Under the pieces are notes generated by a model. The model saw only the letters and a program-made list of their open reading frames with translations, was not told the origin of the DNA and ran no database searches. Source: JACVRW01 sp035705985 (GTDB lineage Bacteria > Actinomycetota > Thermoleophilia > Solirubrobacterales > Thermoleophilaceae). Taken from it: a DNA stretch of 13,943 nucleotides. Each line of letters begins with the position of its first letter. Position 1 is the stretch's first letter. The translations under genes were made by a program, and so were the position numbers. Of the stretch, positions 4,809-11,653 are shown one piece after another. The DNA lies in assembly GCA_035705985.1 (NCBI GenBank), contig DASSVP010000221.1:1-13943 (forward strand), in the 5' to 3' direction.

Positions 4809-6788
4809 CTACTCGTCGCCTTCCCAGCTGTCCTGGAGGTCCCTCATCACGCCCGGCTCGCGCAGCGTCGTCACGTCGCCGAGCTCTCGCCCTTCCGCGA
4901 TGTCGCGCAGAAGCCGGCGCATGATCTTGCCGGAGCGGGTCTTCGGCACGTCCGCCGTCCAGATGATCCGCTTCGGCCGCGAGAACTTCCCGATCCGGTC
5001 CGCGACGCGCGAGCGCACCTCGTCCTCGAGGTCGTCGCTCCCCTCTAGGTCGCCCTCGAGGATCACGAACGACACGATCGCCTGCCCGGTGTCCTCGTCC
5101 TCCACGCCGATCACGGCGGCCTCGGCCACCTTCGGATGCGAGACGATCGCCGACTCCACCGTCGCCGTCGACAGCAGGTGGCCGGACACGTTCACCGTGT
5201 CATCCACGCGCCCGATCACCCAGAAGTAGCCGTCCTCGTCGCGACGAGCCGCGTCGCCCACGAAGTAGGTCTTCTCGTCCCACTTCGAGAAGTAGGTCTC
5301 CTTGAAGCGGTCCGGGTCGCGGTAGAGCGTGCGCAGCATCCCCGGCCACGGGCGCCGCAGGGCGAGCAGGCCCTGGTCGTCACCGGAGACCTCGTTGCCG
5401 TCCTCGTCCAGGACGGCCGCGTCGATCCCCGGTAGCGGCCGCGTCGCCGACCCCGGTTTCGCCGGCACCAGCCCCGGGAGCGGCGAGATCATGATGTGGC
5501 CGGTCTCGGTCTGCCACCAGGTGTCCACGATCGGGCAGCGCTCGCCGCCGATCACCTTCCAGTACCACAGCCACGCCTTGGGGTTGATCGGCTCGCCGAC
5601 CGTCCCGAGCAGCCGCAGCTTCGACAGGTCGTGCTTCTGCGGGTACTCGATCCCCCACTTCATGCACGCGCGGATCGCCGTCGGCGCCGTGTAGAAGACG
5701 GTCACGCCGTAGCGCTCGCACAGCTCCCACCAGATGTCCTTGTCGGGATAGTCCGGAGCGCCCTCGAACATCACCGACGTCGCGCCGTTCATCAGCGGGC
5801 CGTAGACGATGTACGAGTGGCCGGTGACCCAGCCGACGTCGGCCGAGCACCAGTACACGTCCTCGTCGGGCTTCAGGTCGAACACGTATTTGTGCGTGAA
5901 CGCCACGCCGGTCAGGTAGCCGCCCGTGGTGTGCAGGATCCCCTTCGGCTTGGCGGTCGAACCGCTCGTGTAGAGGACATACAGCGGGTGCTCTGCGTCG
6001 AACGGCTCGGCCGGGCAGTCGTCCGACGCCCCCTCGATCGCCTCGTCGTAGAAGAGGTCGCGCCCCTCCTCCATGTCCACGTCGGCCCCGGTGTTCCGGA
6101 CGACGACGACCGTCTCGATCGACGGCACGTCGCCCAGGAACTTGTCGACGGCCGGCTTGATGTCGGCCGCCTTCCCCTTGCGCCGCGCCTGATCGACCGT
6201 GATGAGCGCCTTCGCCTCCGAGAACTCCATCCGCTCCTTCACCGCATCCGGTGAGAAGCCGCCGAACACCACGTTGTGCGGCGCCCCGACGCGCGCGCAG
6301 GCGAGCATCGCCACCGCCACCTCGGGGATCATCGGGAGATAGATGCCGACCATGTCGCCCGGCTCGATGCCGCGCTCCTTCAGCACGTTCGCCAGGCGCT
6401 TCGTGTCGCGCAGGAGCTCGGCGTAGGTCACGTCGCGCTCCTCGCCCTCCTCGCCGCGCCAGTGGAACGCCACGCGGTCGCCGCGCCCGGCGTCCACGTG
6501 CCGGTCGAGGCACTGCGCCGACGCGTTCAGCTTCCCGCCGACGAACCACTTGTAGAAGGGCGCCTCGGACTCGTCGAGCACGGTGTCCCATTTCTCCGCC
6601 CAGTCGAGCGCGTCGGCCTGCTTGGCCCAGAAGGCCTCGGGATCCTCGGCCGCCTCCTCGTAGATCGACTCGTCCGAGATCACGGCGTTGTCGCGGAACT
6701 CCGCCGGAGGCTCGAACAGCTCCTGGTCGAGTAGCTGCTCGAGCTCCTCCTCGATCTGCTCGGCGGATGCCTTGGTCGTGCCTTCCAT
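4809..6788 (-). CDS. acs: acetyl-CoA synthetase (AMP-forming)
   Basis: This 659-aa enzyme activates acetate with ATP to acetyl-AMP and then forms acetyl-CoA (EC 6.2.1.1). Visible motifs are the ATP/phosphate loop Y273-TSGSTAKPKG, the acetate-pocket tryptophan in DTWWQTETG (W425), the hinge Asp (GRVDDT, D529), and the C-terminal PKTRSGKIMRR, where K621 matches the catalytic lysine that Pat-type acetyltransferases silence. Full length matches the family (about 650). Two substitutions stand out: A279 replaces Gly in the phosphate loop, and L538 occupies the arginine position of the usual SGHR motif. The ATG at 6788 follows GGGAGG by 7 nt. It lies 47 nt after the symporter gene and 10 nt before the epimerase. 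The N-terminal 30 residues are acidic and Glu-rich. Confidence 0.97.
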   Translation of the reverse strand: MEGTTKASAEQIEEELEQLLDQELFEPPAEFRDNAVISDESIYEEAAEDPEAFWAKQADALDWAEKWDTVLDESEAPFYKWFVGGKLNASAQCLDRHVDAGRGDRVAFHWRGEEGEERDVTYAELLRDTKRLANVLKERGIEPGDMVGIYLPMIPEVAVAMLACARVGAPHNVVFGGFSPDAVKERMEFSEAKALITVDQARRKGKAADIKPAVDKFLGDVPSIETVVVVRNTGADVDMEEGRDLFYDEAIEGASDDCPAEPFDAEHPLYVLYTSGSTAKPKGILHTTGGYLTGVAFTHKYVFDLKPDEDVYWCSADVGWVTGHSYIVYGPLMNGATSVMFEGAPDYPDKDIWWELCERYGVTVFYTAPTAIRACMKWGIEYPQKHDLSKLRLLGTVGEPINPKAWLWYWKVIGGERCPIVDTWWQTETGHIMISPLPGLVPAKPGSATRPLPGIDAAVLDEDGNEVSGDDQGLLALRRPWPGMLRTLYRDPDRFKETYFSKWDEKTYFVGDAARRDEDGYFWVIGRVDDTVNVSGHLLSTATVESAIVSHPKVAEAAVIGVEDEDTGQAIVSFVILEGDLEGSDDLEDEVRSRVADRIGKFSRPKRIIWTADVPKTRSGKIMRRLLRDIAEGRELGDVTTLREPGVMRDLQDSWEGDE

Positions 6789-6835
6789 CGCTCTACCTCC
6801 CGTAGTCCCTTGGGGCCAGTTTGTACCGAAGGGGG

Positions 6836-8470
6836 CTACACGGGCGGGATCGTCGTCGTCGTCGCGGCCACCTCGCGCGCGCCTTGGCGCCGGCCGGTGA
6901 GCGTCAGGCCGGTGCCGCCCTCGGCGCCGAGGCCGGTCTCGGAGCGCACGTAGAGCTCGTCGAACTTCGCCTCAGCGGCCGGCTCACGCGCCAGCATCGT
7001 GCCGAGCCAGCACCCGAAGAAGCCGAGCGGGATGCTGATGATGCCCGGGTTGGCGAGGTCGTACCACGAGAGCAGGCCGCCCTCGGAGTCGGGCCCGGGC
7101 CAGACCGTGGGGCTGATGATCACGAGCGCCACGGAGCTGATCACTCCGAACAACACGCCGGTGACCGCTCCGGCGGTGTTGAACCGCCTCCACGTGAGCG
7201 CGAGCAGCAGCGCCGGGAAGTTCGCGCTTGCCGCGACGGCGAACGCGAGACCGACCATGAACGATACGTTCAGCCCCTCGCCGCCGATGATCGCGATGCC
7301 GATCGCGATCGCGCCGATCGAGACCGCCGCGATCTTCGCGACCCAGACCTCCTCGCGCTCGGAGTCGCGCCCGTGGCGGACGATGTTCGACCACACGTCG
7401 TGGGCGACCGCGCCGGACGCCGAGATGACGAGGCCGGCGACGACCGCGAGGATCGTCGCGAACGCGACGCCCGCGATGATCGCGAGGAACAGCTCTCCGC
7501 CCAGCTCGTCCGCGAGCGTGGGAAGCGCGTTGTTGCCCGTCGGGCCCGCCGCCTCCTCGCCGCCCTGGCCGAGGATGGCGCGCGCGCCGAATCCGAGCGC
7601 CGTGGTCATCACGTAGAAGGCGCCGATCAGCGCCATCGCCCACATCACGGAGCCCCGCGCCGCCTTCGCGTCGGGCACGGTGAAGAAGCGCATGAGGATG
7701 TGCGGCAGTCCGGCCGTCCCCAGGACCAGCCCGAGGCCGAGCGACACGGTGTCGAGCGGCGTGTCGAGGAACAGGCCGGGCTTCAGATAGGCCTCGCCCT
7801 CGGCGGACTCCGCCCTGGCGTCACGGAACAGGTCGAGCGGGTTCCACCCGATCTCCGCGAGCACCCAGATCGTCATGACGATCGCGGCGGTCATGAGCAG
7901 GAACGCCTTGATGATCTGCACCCAGCTCGTGGCCAGCATGCCGCCGGCGACGATGTAGATGACCATGAACGCGCCGGTGAGCGCCACCGACAGCCAGAAG
8001 TCGATGCCGACGAGGCCCTCGATCAGGACTCCCGCGCCCACCATCTGCGCGATCAGGTAGAACGCGACGACCGCGAGCGTGCCGAGCGCGGCCGCGGCGC
8101 GCGCCGGCTGGCGCTTCATCCTGTACGCGAGCGTGTCGGCGATCGTGTACTTGCCCGAGTTGCGCATGCGCTCGGCGAGCAGGAACAGCACCGTCAGGAA
8201 AGCGACGAGGAAGCCGACGGAGTACAGGAAGCCGTCGAAGCCGAACAGGAAGATCAGTCCGGCGATGCCGAGGAAGCTCGCGGCCGACATGTAGTCGCCG
8301 GCAATCGCGAAGCCGTTCTGCGGGCCGGTGAGGCCACGGCCGGCGGCCCAGAAGTCGGTGGCCGTGGAGACGCGCTTGGACGCGAAGTAGGTCACGACCA
8401 TCGTCACCCCGACGACGATGGCGAATACGACGAGGGCGGTCTCGTTGACCGCTGCGATGTAGGTGGTCAT
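6836..8470 (-). CDS. actP: acetate/cation symporter, SSS family (ActP-like)
   Basis: A 544-aa polytopic membrane protein of the sodium:solute symporter family, predicted to import acetate or similar short carboxylates with a cation. It has about 13 hydrophobic segments. Family landmarks are GDYMSAASFLGIAG (about residues 58-71), YTIADTLAYR after the third segment, GTAGLPHILMRFFTVPDAK near the middle and SASGAVAHDVWSNIV in the second half, all close to ActP. The ATG at 8470 overlaps the stop codon of the upstream DUF485 gene (ATGA), so translation is coupled. A polar tail of about 35 residues (LGAEGGTGLTLTGRRQGARE, ending in TTTTIPPV) follows the last helix and is not a usual part of ActP. The link to acs downstream supports acetate as substrate. 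Confidence 0.93.
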   Translation of the reverse strand: MTTYIAAVNETALVVFAIVVGVTMVVTYFASKRVSTATDFWAAGRGLTGPQNGFAIAGDYMSAASFLGIAGLIFLFGFDGFLYSVGFLVAFLTVLFLLAERMRNSGKYTIADTLAYRMKRQPARAAAALGTLAVVAFYLIAQMVGAGVLIEGLVGIDFWLSVALTGAFMVIYIVAGGMLATSWVQIIKAFLLMTAAIVMTIWVLAEIGWNPLDLFRDARAESAEGEAYLKPGLFLDTPLDTVSLGLGLVLGTAGLPHILMRFFTVPDAKAARGSVMWAMALIGAFYVMTTALGFGARAILGQGGEEAAGPTGNNALPTLADELGGELFLAIIAGVAFATILAVVAGLVISASGAVAHDVWSNIVRHGRDSEREEVWVAKIAAVSIGAIAIGIAIIGGEGLNVSFMVGLAFAVAASANFPALLLALTWRRFNTAGAVTGVLFGVISSVALVIISPTVWPGPDSEGGLLSWYDLANPGIISIPLGFFGCWLGTMLAREPAAEAKFDELYVRSETGLGAEGGTGLTLTGRRQGAREVAATTTTIPPV

Positions 8471-8898
8471 GAGCGCGCCTCCGGGTGCTCGGTCGTCTCG
8501 ACGGAACCGCGCTCGAAGCGGCGGCTGCCGTCGCCGTTGCCCGTCGCATGGCCGAGCGCGGCCTCACGGGCGCGCGCGGCGAGTGGGTCGAACTCCCTGT
8601 CCGCCTTCCGGAGGTACAGCCAGCCGAGCACCCACGTCATCACGAACTGGCTGAGCGCCAGCACGTAGCCGACGGTGAGGCCGTCGGTGAGGAACTCGTC
8701 GCCCATGAAGTCGGGCGCGTACCCGGCCAGGATGATGAAGCCGAAGTACCAGGCCAGGAAGAAGATCGTCGCCGGGATGACAAACGCCTTCTTCCGCTTG
8801 ATCAGCTGGCGGAACTCGGGCGATCGCTCAACCGCCTCCCAGTCGAATTCCGGATGATGGTCGGCGCCGTCAGCGCCGCTTGCGGGCGTCTGCGTCAT
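8467..8898 (-). CDS. DUF485 membrane protein (YjcH-like)
   Basis: A 143-aa DUF485-family protein. The family signature is seen as W-x-x-V/I...SPEFRQLIKRKKAFVIPAT leading into a first TM helix (residues about 43-60), a short loop (GYAPDFMGDEFL), and a second TM helix (about 75-97, GYVLALSQFVMTWVLGWLYL), ending with RKADREFDPLA. In E. coli the homologue yjcH lies between acs and actP; the protein is an accessory partner of the symporter with no known catalytic role. Here it is first in the operon and overlaps the symporter start by 4 nt. It is longer than the usual roughly 100 aa because of a polar N-terminus and a C-terminal tail. Its GGAGGGG ribosome-binding site lies inside a large hairpin (8903-8944). 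Confidence 0.92.
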   Translation of the reverse strand: MTQTPASGADGADHHPEFDWEAVERSPEFRQLIKRKKAFVIPATIFFLAWYFGFIILAGYAPDFMGDEFLTDGLTVGYVLALSQFVMTWVLGWLYLRKADREFDPLAARAREAALGHATGNGDGSRRFERGSVETTEHPEARS

Positions 8899-8902
8899 GG
8901 GT

Positions 8903-8944
8903 GGTACCCCTCCCTCGGTTGGGCCTCCAGCGAGGAGGGGTACC
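8903..8944 (-). promoter_or_regulatory. leader hairpin over the yjcH-like RBS
   Basis: GGTACCCCTCCCTCG (8903-8917) and CGAGGAGGGGTACC (8931-8944) form an inverted repeat, perfect over 14 bp apart from one extra C, with a 13-nt loop. On the minus-strand RNA the GGAGGGG Shine-Dalgarno (8913-8907), 8 nt from the ATG at 8898, lies entirely in the stem. This would block ribosome entry unless the stem is opened. It could alternatively be a dyad DNA operator. Confidence 0.55.
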
Positions 8945-8958
8945 CAGGGCCGCCGAGC

Positions 8959-8964
8959 CTTATA
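8959..8964 (-). promoter_or_regulatory. possible -10 box of the acetate operon
   Basis: TATAAG on the minus strand, with no recognisable -35 at 16-19 nt. Transcription would start near 8952, so the message would open just before the 8944-8903 hairpin. Confidence 0.33.
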
Positions 8965-9030
8965 CCGAAAGTCACACCTGGTCGGGCGGGTGCAGGAGCT
9001 GCTGCTGAATCCAGGTGTGCCGGCGATCCG

Positions 9031-10014
9031 CTAGCGGCAGCTCGCAGGGCGCGCGTGGTCCTGGAGCACCCTCTCGAGCGCGCGCGAGCGCGAGGTCATG
9101 ATCCCGTCGACGCACATGTCCACCAGGCGGCGCCAGGTGGCGGGCGCGTCGCGGTCGTCGCCCGAGAACCAGTTCTGCCACGCGTAGCCCTCGCGATGCG
9201 CGCGCGCGACGTTCTCCGCGGTCGTCACCTGGATCACCGATCCGCCGAAATCGAAGGTGATCGGCACCTGGAACGCCGCCACGCCGTCGCCCGGCGAGCC
9301 CCCGCTCAGCAGCCAGTTGGCGGCGCCCGTGATGCCGGGCGCGACGTCGATGTCGGGCACGAGCTGGTGGAAGCGGTCCACCGCCGCCTGCTGGAACGAC
9401 GCGACGATGAGGTCGCGCCGCCTCGTGTCCCCGAGGAGCGCGGCGAGCACCTCGGCGTTCCGCACGTACTCCGCGGCCTCCTCGGCGCGCGTGCGGCCCT
9501 TGACCTCGATGTTGATCGGGGTGCGTGGGAACGCGTTCAGGACCTGCGCCAGCGTGGGCACGCGGAAGTCGGCGCGGGTGAAGCCGCTCGGCGGCCTCTT
9601 GCGGCCGGTGGCGATGCCGCGGAAGCGATAGGCGCGGCGCGGCAGGCTGTGGCTGTAGTGGTTCCGAGCCCGCGGGGCGAACCAGTAGGCGGCGTCGAGC
9701 CGCTTGATCTGCCGGAGCGTCTTTGACGCGACGGTGCCTCTGCCGTTCGTCTTCGAGTTGACGGTCGTGTCGTGCATGACGACGACCTTCCCGTTCTTCG
9801 TAACCCCGACGTCGAGCTCGAGCATGTCCGCGCCGGACGCCAGCGCCTTCCGGAACGCGTACATGGTGTTCGACGGGAACTCGTCCTCGCCGCCCTGATG
9901 AGCGATATTGAGCGGCGCCCTCTTCTCGATCCAGCGGTTGCTGTTGCCCTGCGCGAACGCGGCTGGGCAGGCGAAGAGGGCGAGGGCAAGTGTGGCGAGC
10001 ACGAGTCGGCGCAT
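9031..10014 (-). CDS. exported glycerophosphodiester phosphodiesterase
   Basis: A 327-aa GDPD-family TIM-barrel protein, predicted to hydrolyse glycerophosphodiesters to glycerol-3-phosphate and an alcohol. It starts with a signal peptide (MRRLVLATLALALF, cleavage near AFA|QG at residues 21-22), which fixes the ATG at 10014 although the frame is open to 10257. Catalytic and metal-site residues are visible: H39 (AHQGG), E66 and D68 (LELDV), H81 (VVVMHD), and E169 and K171 (NIEVKG). Two positions differ from the textbook AHRG...PENT: Q40 replaces Arg and S48 replaces Glu. A possible -10 (TAGCCT, 10028-10023) only 8 nt before the ATG and the lack of a Shine-Dalgarno suggest a near-leaderless message. 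It ends 132 nt from the acetate operon start and appears monocistronic. Confidence 0.88.
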   Translation of the reverse strand: MRRLVLATLALALFACPAAFAQGNSNRWIEKRAPLNIAHQGGEDEFPSNTMYAFRKALASGADMLELDVGVTKNGKVVVMHDTTVNSKTNGRGTVASKTLRQIKRLDAAYWFAPRARNHYSHSLPRRAYRFRGIATGRKRPPSGFTRADFRVPTLAQVLNAFPRTPINIEVKGRTRAEEAAEYVRNAEVLAALLGDTRRRDLIVASFQQAAVDRFHQLVPDIDVAPGITGAANWLLSGGSPGDGVAAFQVPITFDFGGSVIQVTTAENVARAHREGYAWQNWFSGDDRDAPATWRRLVDMCVDGIMTSRSRALERVLQDHARPASCR

Positions 10015-10183
10015 GACCGCGGAGGCTAGCCAAGCACCGTGACCGGCGGCACCCGACAAATCCTCGACAGCCACCGCTCCCACCCGTCCGCGCCGGGCAC
10101 TACGAGCGAATGGTGGGCACGTCGAGATCGTGCTCGCGCCGGCGTCGATGCCAATGGCGCGGTCTGCTGCGAAGGGCCGGCGC

Positions 10184-10213
10184 TTGTGACCGTCCCCTCC
10201 CGGGCGGGATACT
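10184..10213 (+). promoter_or_regulatory. promoter of the tandem SnoaL-like genes
   Basis: TTGTGA (10184-10189), an 18-nt spacer and GATACT (10208-10213). The ATG at 10223 is only 9 nt after the -10, so the transcript should be leaderless or nearly so, which agrees with the missing Shine-Dalgarno. Confidence 0.45.
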
Positions 10214-10222
10214 GGTCGGGCG

Positions 10223-10624
10223 ATGTCGCAGGAGAACGTCGAGGTGGTGCGCCACATTTTCGAGCTGCGCAGTAGACGCGATTGGGAGGCTTCGCGTGCC
10301 TTGTTCGCGCCTGATTGTGAGTTCGACTACTCGCGGTCGAAGGGTCTGTCCCCAGGCGTCTATCGAGGGTCCGAAGGCGTCATGCGCCTGGTGGACGAGT
10401 ATTCCGAGGTCTTCGAGGAATTCGGCTGGGAGCCCGACGAATTCATCGACGCAGGCGACGCGGTAGTCGTGCCCGGGCGCTTCCACTCGCGAGGTAGGGG
10501 GAGTGGCGTCGAAACGGTCGCGTGGGGCGTGGAGGTCCATTGGCTCGTGGACGGGCGGGTGGTGCGCTGGCGCCTGTGTCAGGACCGAACGGAGGCCCTC
10601 GAAGCCGTGGGGCTTGGGGAGTAG
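10223..10624 (+). CDS. SnoaL-like / NTF2-fold protein (copy 2)
   Basis: A 133-aa SnoaL-like protein that opens MSQENVEVVRHIFELRSRRD. It shares with the next gene the mid-protein PGVYRGSEGVMRLVDEY pattern (YRG then a hydrophobic helix), the D-x-x-IDAGDAVVV strand turn and the C-terminal EALEAVGL. These mark the NTF2 fold, with a central pocket for a small ligand; the ligand is unknown. The start is set by the conserved opening and by a -10 box 9 nt upstream. The stop codon is separated from the next ATG by 3 nt (TAGGCGATG), so the two genes are a unit. It is probably a soluble homodimer, by family analogy. Confidence 0.87.
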   Translation: MSQENVEVVRHIFELRSRRDWEASRALFAPDCEFDYSRSKGLSPGVYRGSEGVMRLVDEYSEVFEEFGWEPDEFIDAGDAVVVPGRFHSRGRGSGVETVAWGVEVHWLVDGRVVRWRLCQDRTEALEAVGLGE

Positions 10625-10627
10625 GCG

Positions 10628-11032
10628 ATGTCGCAGGAGGACGCCGCCACGGTCCGGCGTGCCTATGAGGTGTGGAACGAGTCCGGTCCGGCGGCTGTGA
10701 TCGAACGGTTCTGGGCCGAGGATGCCGTCTATCGGGAGGGGCCGGGCTGGCCGGACGCCGGCGTCTATCGGGGTCGTGCCGCCGCGCTCGAGCGCATGCA
10801 GAGCCTGGTCGAGCTGGTGGGACCGCTCGACGTGCGGATCGATGACCTGATCGACCTCGGCGATGGTCGTCTCGTCGCCTGCGTTCGCATGCTTGGGGAG
10901 AGCCCAACGAGCGACACGCCGTACACCCAAACGTTTGCCGTCGTGCACCGGCTGCGCGACGGGCTCATCGTCGAGGCGGACTACTACCTTGACCGCGCTG
11001 ACGCCCTCGAAGCGGTCGGGCTGCGGAAGTAG
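10628..11032 (+). CDS. SnoaL-like / NTF2-fold protein (copy 3)
   Basis: A 134-aa paralogue of the preceding gene: it opens MSQEDAATVRRAYEVWNESG, has GVYRGRAAALERMQSLVE in the middle and closes ADALEAVGLRK. The hydrophobic pocket strands are present (VRIDDLIDLGDGRLVACVRM; TFAVVHRLRDGLIVEADYYL). Divergence from copy 2 over most of the length suggests an old duplication or different ligands. It begins 3 nt after the upstream stop codon and has no independent Shine-Dalgarno, so translation probably depends on termination-reinitiation. The same junction sequence (GTAGGCGATGTCGCA) repeats at its own stop codon, leading into the relic at 11036. Confidence 0.87.
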   Translation: MSQEDAATVRRAYEVWNESGPAAVIERFWAEDAVYREGPGWPDAGVYRGRAAALERMQSLVELVGPLDVRIDDLIDLGDGRLVACVRMLGESPTSDTPYTQTFAVVHRLRDGLIVEADYYLDRADALEAVGLRK

Positions 11033-11035
11033 GCG

Positions 11036-11140
11036 ATGTCGCACACCGGGCGCACCCGCGGGCGGGGCGGCGACCTGAAAGCGGCGCCCGAGCTGCTCGC
11101 CCCCAGGACTCCCTCGGCGATCAGGCCATCGATTCGCTGA
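11036..11140 (+). pseudogene. start of a lost third tandem SnoaL-like gene
   Basis: Directly after copy 3 the junction GTAGGCGATGTCGCA seen between copies 2 and 3 occurs again, and the new ATG at 11036 encodes only MSHTGRTRGRGGDLK and on to a stop after 34 codons. Nothing SnoaL-like follows. The ORF runs into the 3' end of the convergent cupin gene (to 11121). The simplest reading is a duplication whose body was deleted, leaving the start. A short coupled peptide cannot be excluded. Confidence 0.45.
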
Positions 11141-11564
11141 GGGCGGGCGGCGGCGCGCCCTGGTTCAGGACCGCGGCGCCGAACGGCTGTACCGGCTCGT
11201 TGAACGTCGAGATGACCTCGGGCTCCGAGAAGACCCCGCCGACCTTGACGGTGTCGCTCCCGACGTTGACGACGCCGTGCGGGTCCATTGCGGGGATGAC
11301 CGCGAGGTCGCCCGCCATGAGGCGTCGGCGCTCGTCGCCGACCTGAGCCTCAGCCTCTCCGGCGACCACGTAGAGGATCTCCTCGGCGCTATCGGTGTGC
11401 TCGGCCAGCCGATGCCCGGGCTCGATCTCGAAGTACACGACCGCGCTGGCGGCCGATCCGGCCCACTTGTTGATCGGGAACGTGACCCGGACGCGTGTGT
11501 GCTCAGGGTCGCCGTCGAACCAGCCCTCCATCAACTCGAGCTCGCTGGTCCTCGCCGTCAGCAT
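11121..11564 (-). CDS. cupin-domain protein, 147 aa
   Basis: A single-domain cupin. Motif 1 is PGHRLAEHTDSAEEILYVVAG (residues about 49-69) with H56 and E61/E62. Motif 2 is AGDLAVIPAMDPHGVVN (about 84-100) with H96. The second histidine of the classical H-x-H is replaced by Asp (D58), so metal binding may be altered. It could be a small-molecule-binding, oxygenase-like or isomerase-like protein; the reaction cannot be assigned. The ATG at 11564 is chosen because GGAGG (11575-11571) precedes it by 6 nt; an in-frame ATG 8 codons earlier lies upstream of that site. A strong promoter (11608-11637) and a palindromic operator lie upstream, and a TetR gene is divergent, so induction by a ligand of that regulator is likely. 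Confidence 0.87.
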   Translation of the reverse strand: MLTARTSELELMEGWFDGDPEHTRVRVTFPINKWAGSAASAVVYFEIEPGHRLAEHTDSAEEILYVVAGEAEAQVGDERRRLMAGDLAVIPAMDPHGVVNVGSDTVKVGGVFSEPEVISTFNEPVQPFGAAVLNQGAPPPALSESMA

Positions 11565-11576
11565 TTCGAGCCTCCT

Positions 11577-11605
11577 TTGATAGAACATCTCTGGTCGATC
11601 AAAAT
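11577..11605 (+). promoter_or_regulatory. possible promoter of the TetR gene
   Basis: TTGATA (11577-11582), a 17-nt spacer and CAAAAT (11600-11605). The palindrome at 11593-11610 covers the -10, so the regulator would repress itself. The leader would be about 40 nt. Confidence 0.35.
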
Positions 11606-11610
11606 CGACC
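11593..11610. promoter_or_regulatory. palindromic operator between cupin and TetR genes
   Basis: GGTCGAT-CAAA-ATCGACC is a perfect 7-bp inverted repeat with a 4-bp centre, the usual size for a TetR dimer site. It overlaps the cupin -10 and start region and the candidate -10 of the TetR gene, so a single bound dimer could silence both. Confidence 0.62.
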
Positions 11611-11637
11611 TTACAGCGGCGAGCGGCGAGCTGTCAA
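11608..11637 (-). promoter_or_regulatory. promoter of the cupin gene
   Basis: A consensus TTGACA (11637-11632), an 18-nt spacer and TAAGGT (11613-11608) on the minus strand. Transcription should start near 11601, within the palindrome. Confidence 0.6.
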
Positions 11638-11653
11638 GCTTCGTTGCACAGCA

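Noticed and set aside
5380..6591. A 403-codon second minus-strand frame inside acs.
   Set aside because: Arg/Gly/Ala-rich frame-shifted shadow of acs; the acs frame carries every expected motif.
6821..8668. A 615-codon plus-strand open frame opposite the symporter gene.
   Set aside because: It is a low-complexity Arg/Asp/Glu/His-rich shadow of the actP-like and DUF485 genes, whose minus-strand products show clear family motifs.
8966..8978. A TGTGA half-site upstream of the acetate operon, like a CRP site.
   Set aside because: The matching TCACA half is absent at the right spacing, and one 5-bp half-site is not evidence.
8485..9726. A 413-codon plus-strand open frame across the DUF485 and GDPD genes.
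   Set aside because: It spans two real minus-strand genes and an intergenic region, has shadow-like composition and no recognisable domain.
10015..10257. Upstream in-frame extension of the GDPD protein.
   Set aside because: The signal peptide begins exactly at the ATG at 10014, and the extension overlaps the SnoaL-like gene start on the other strand.
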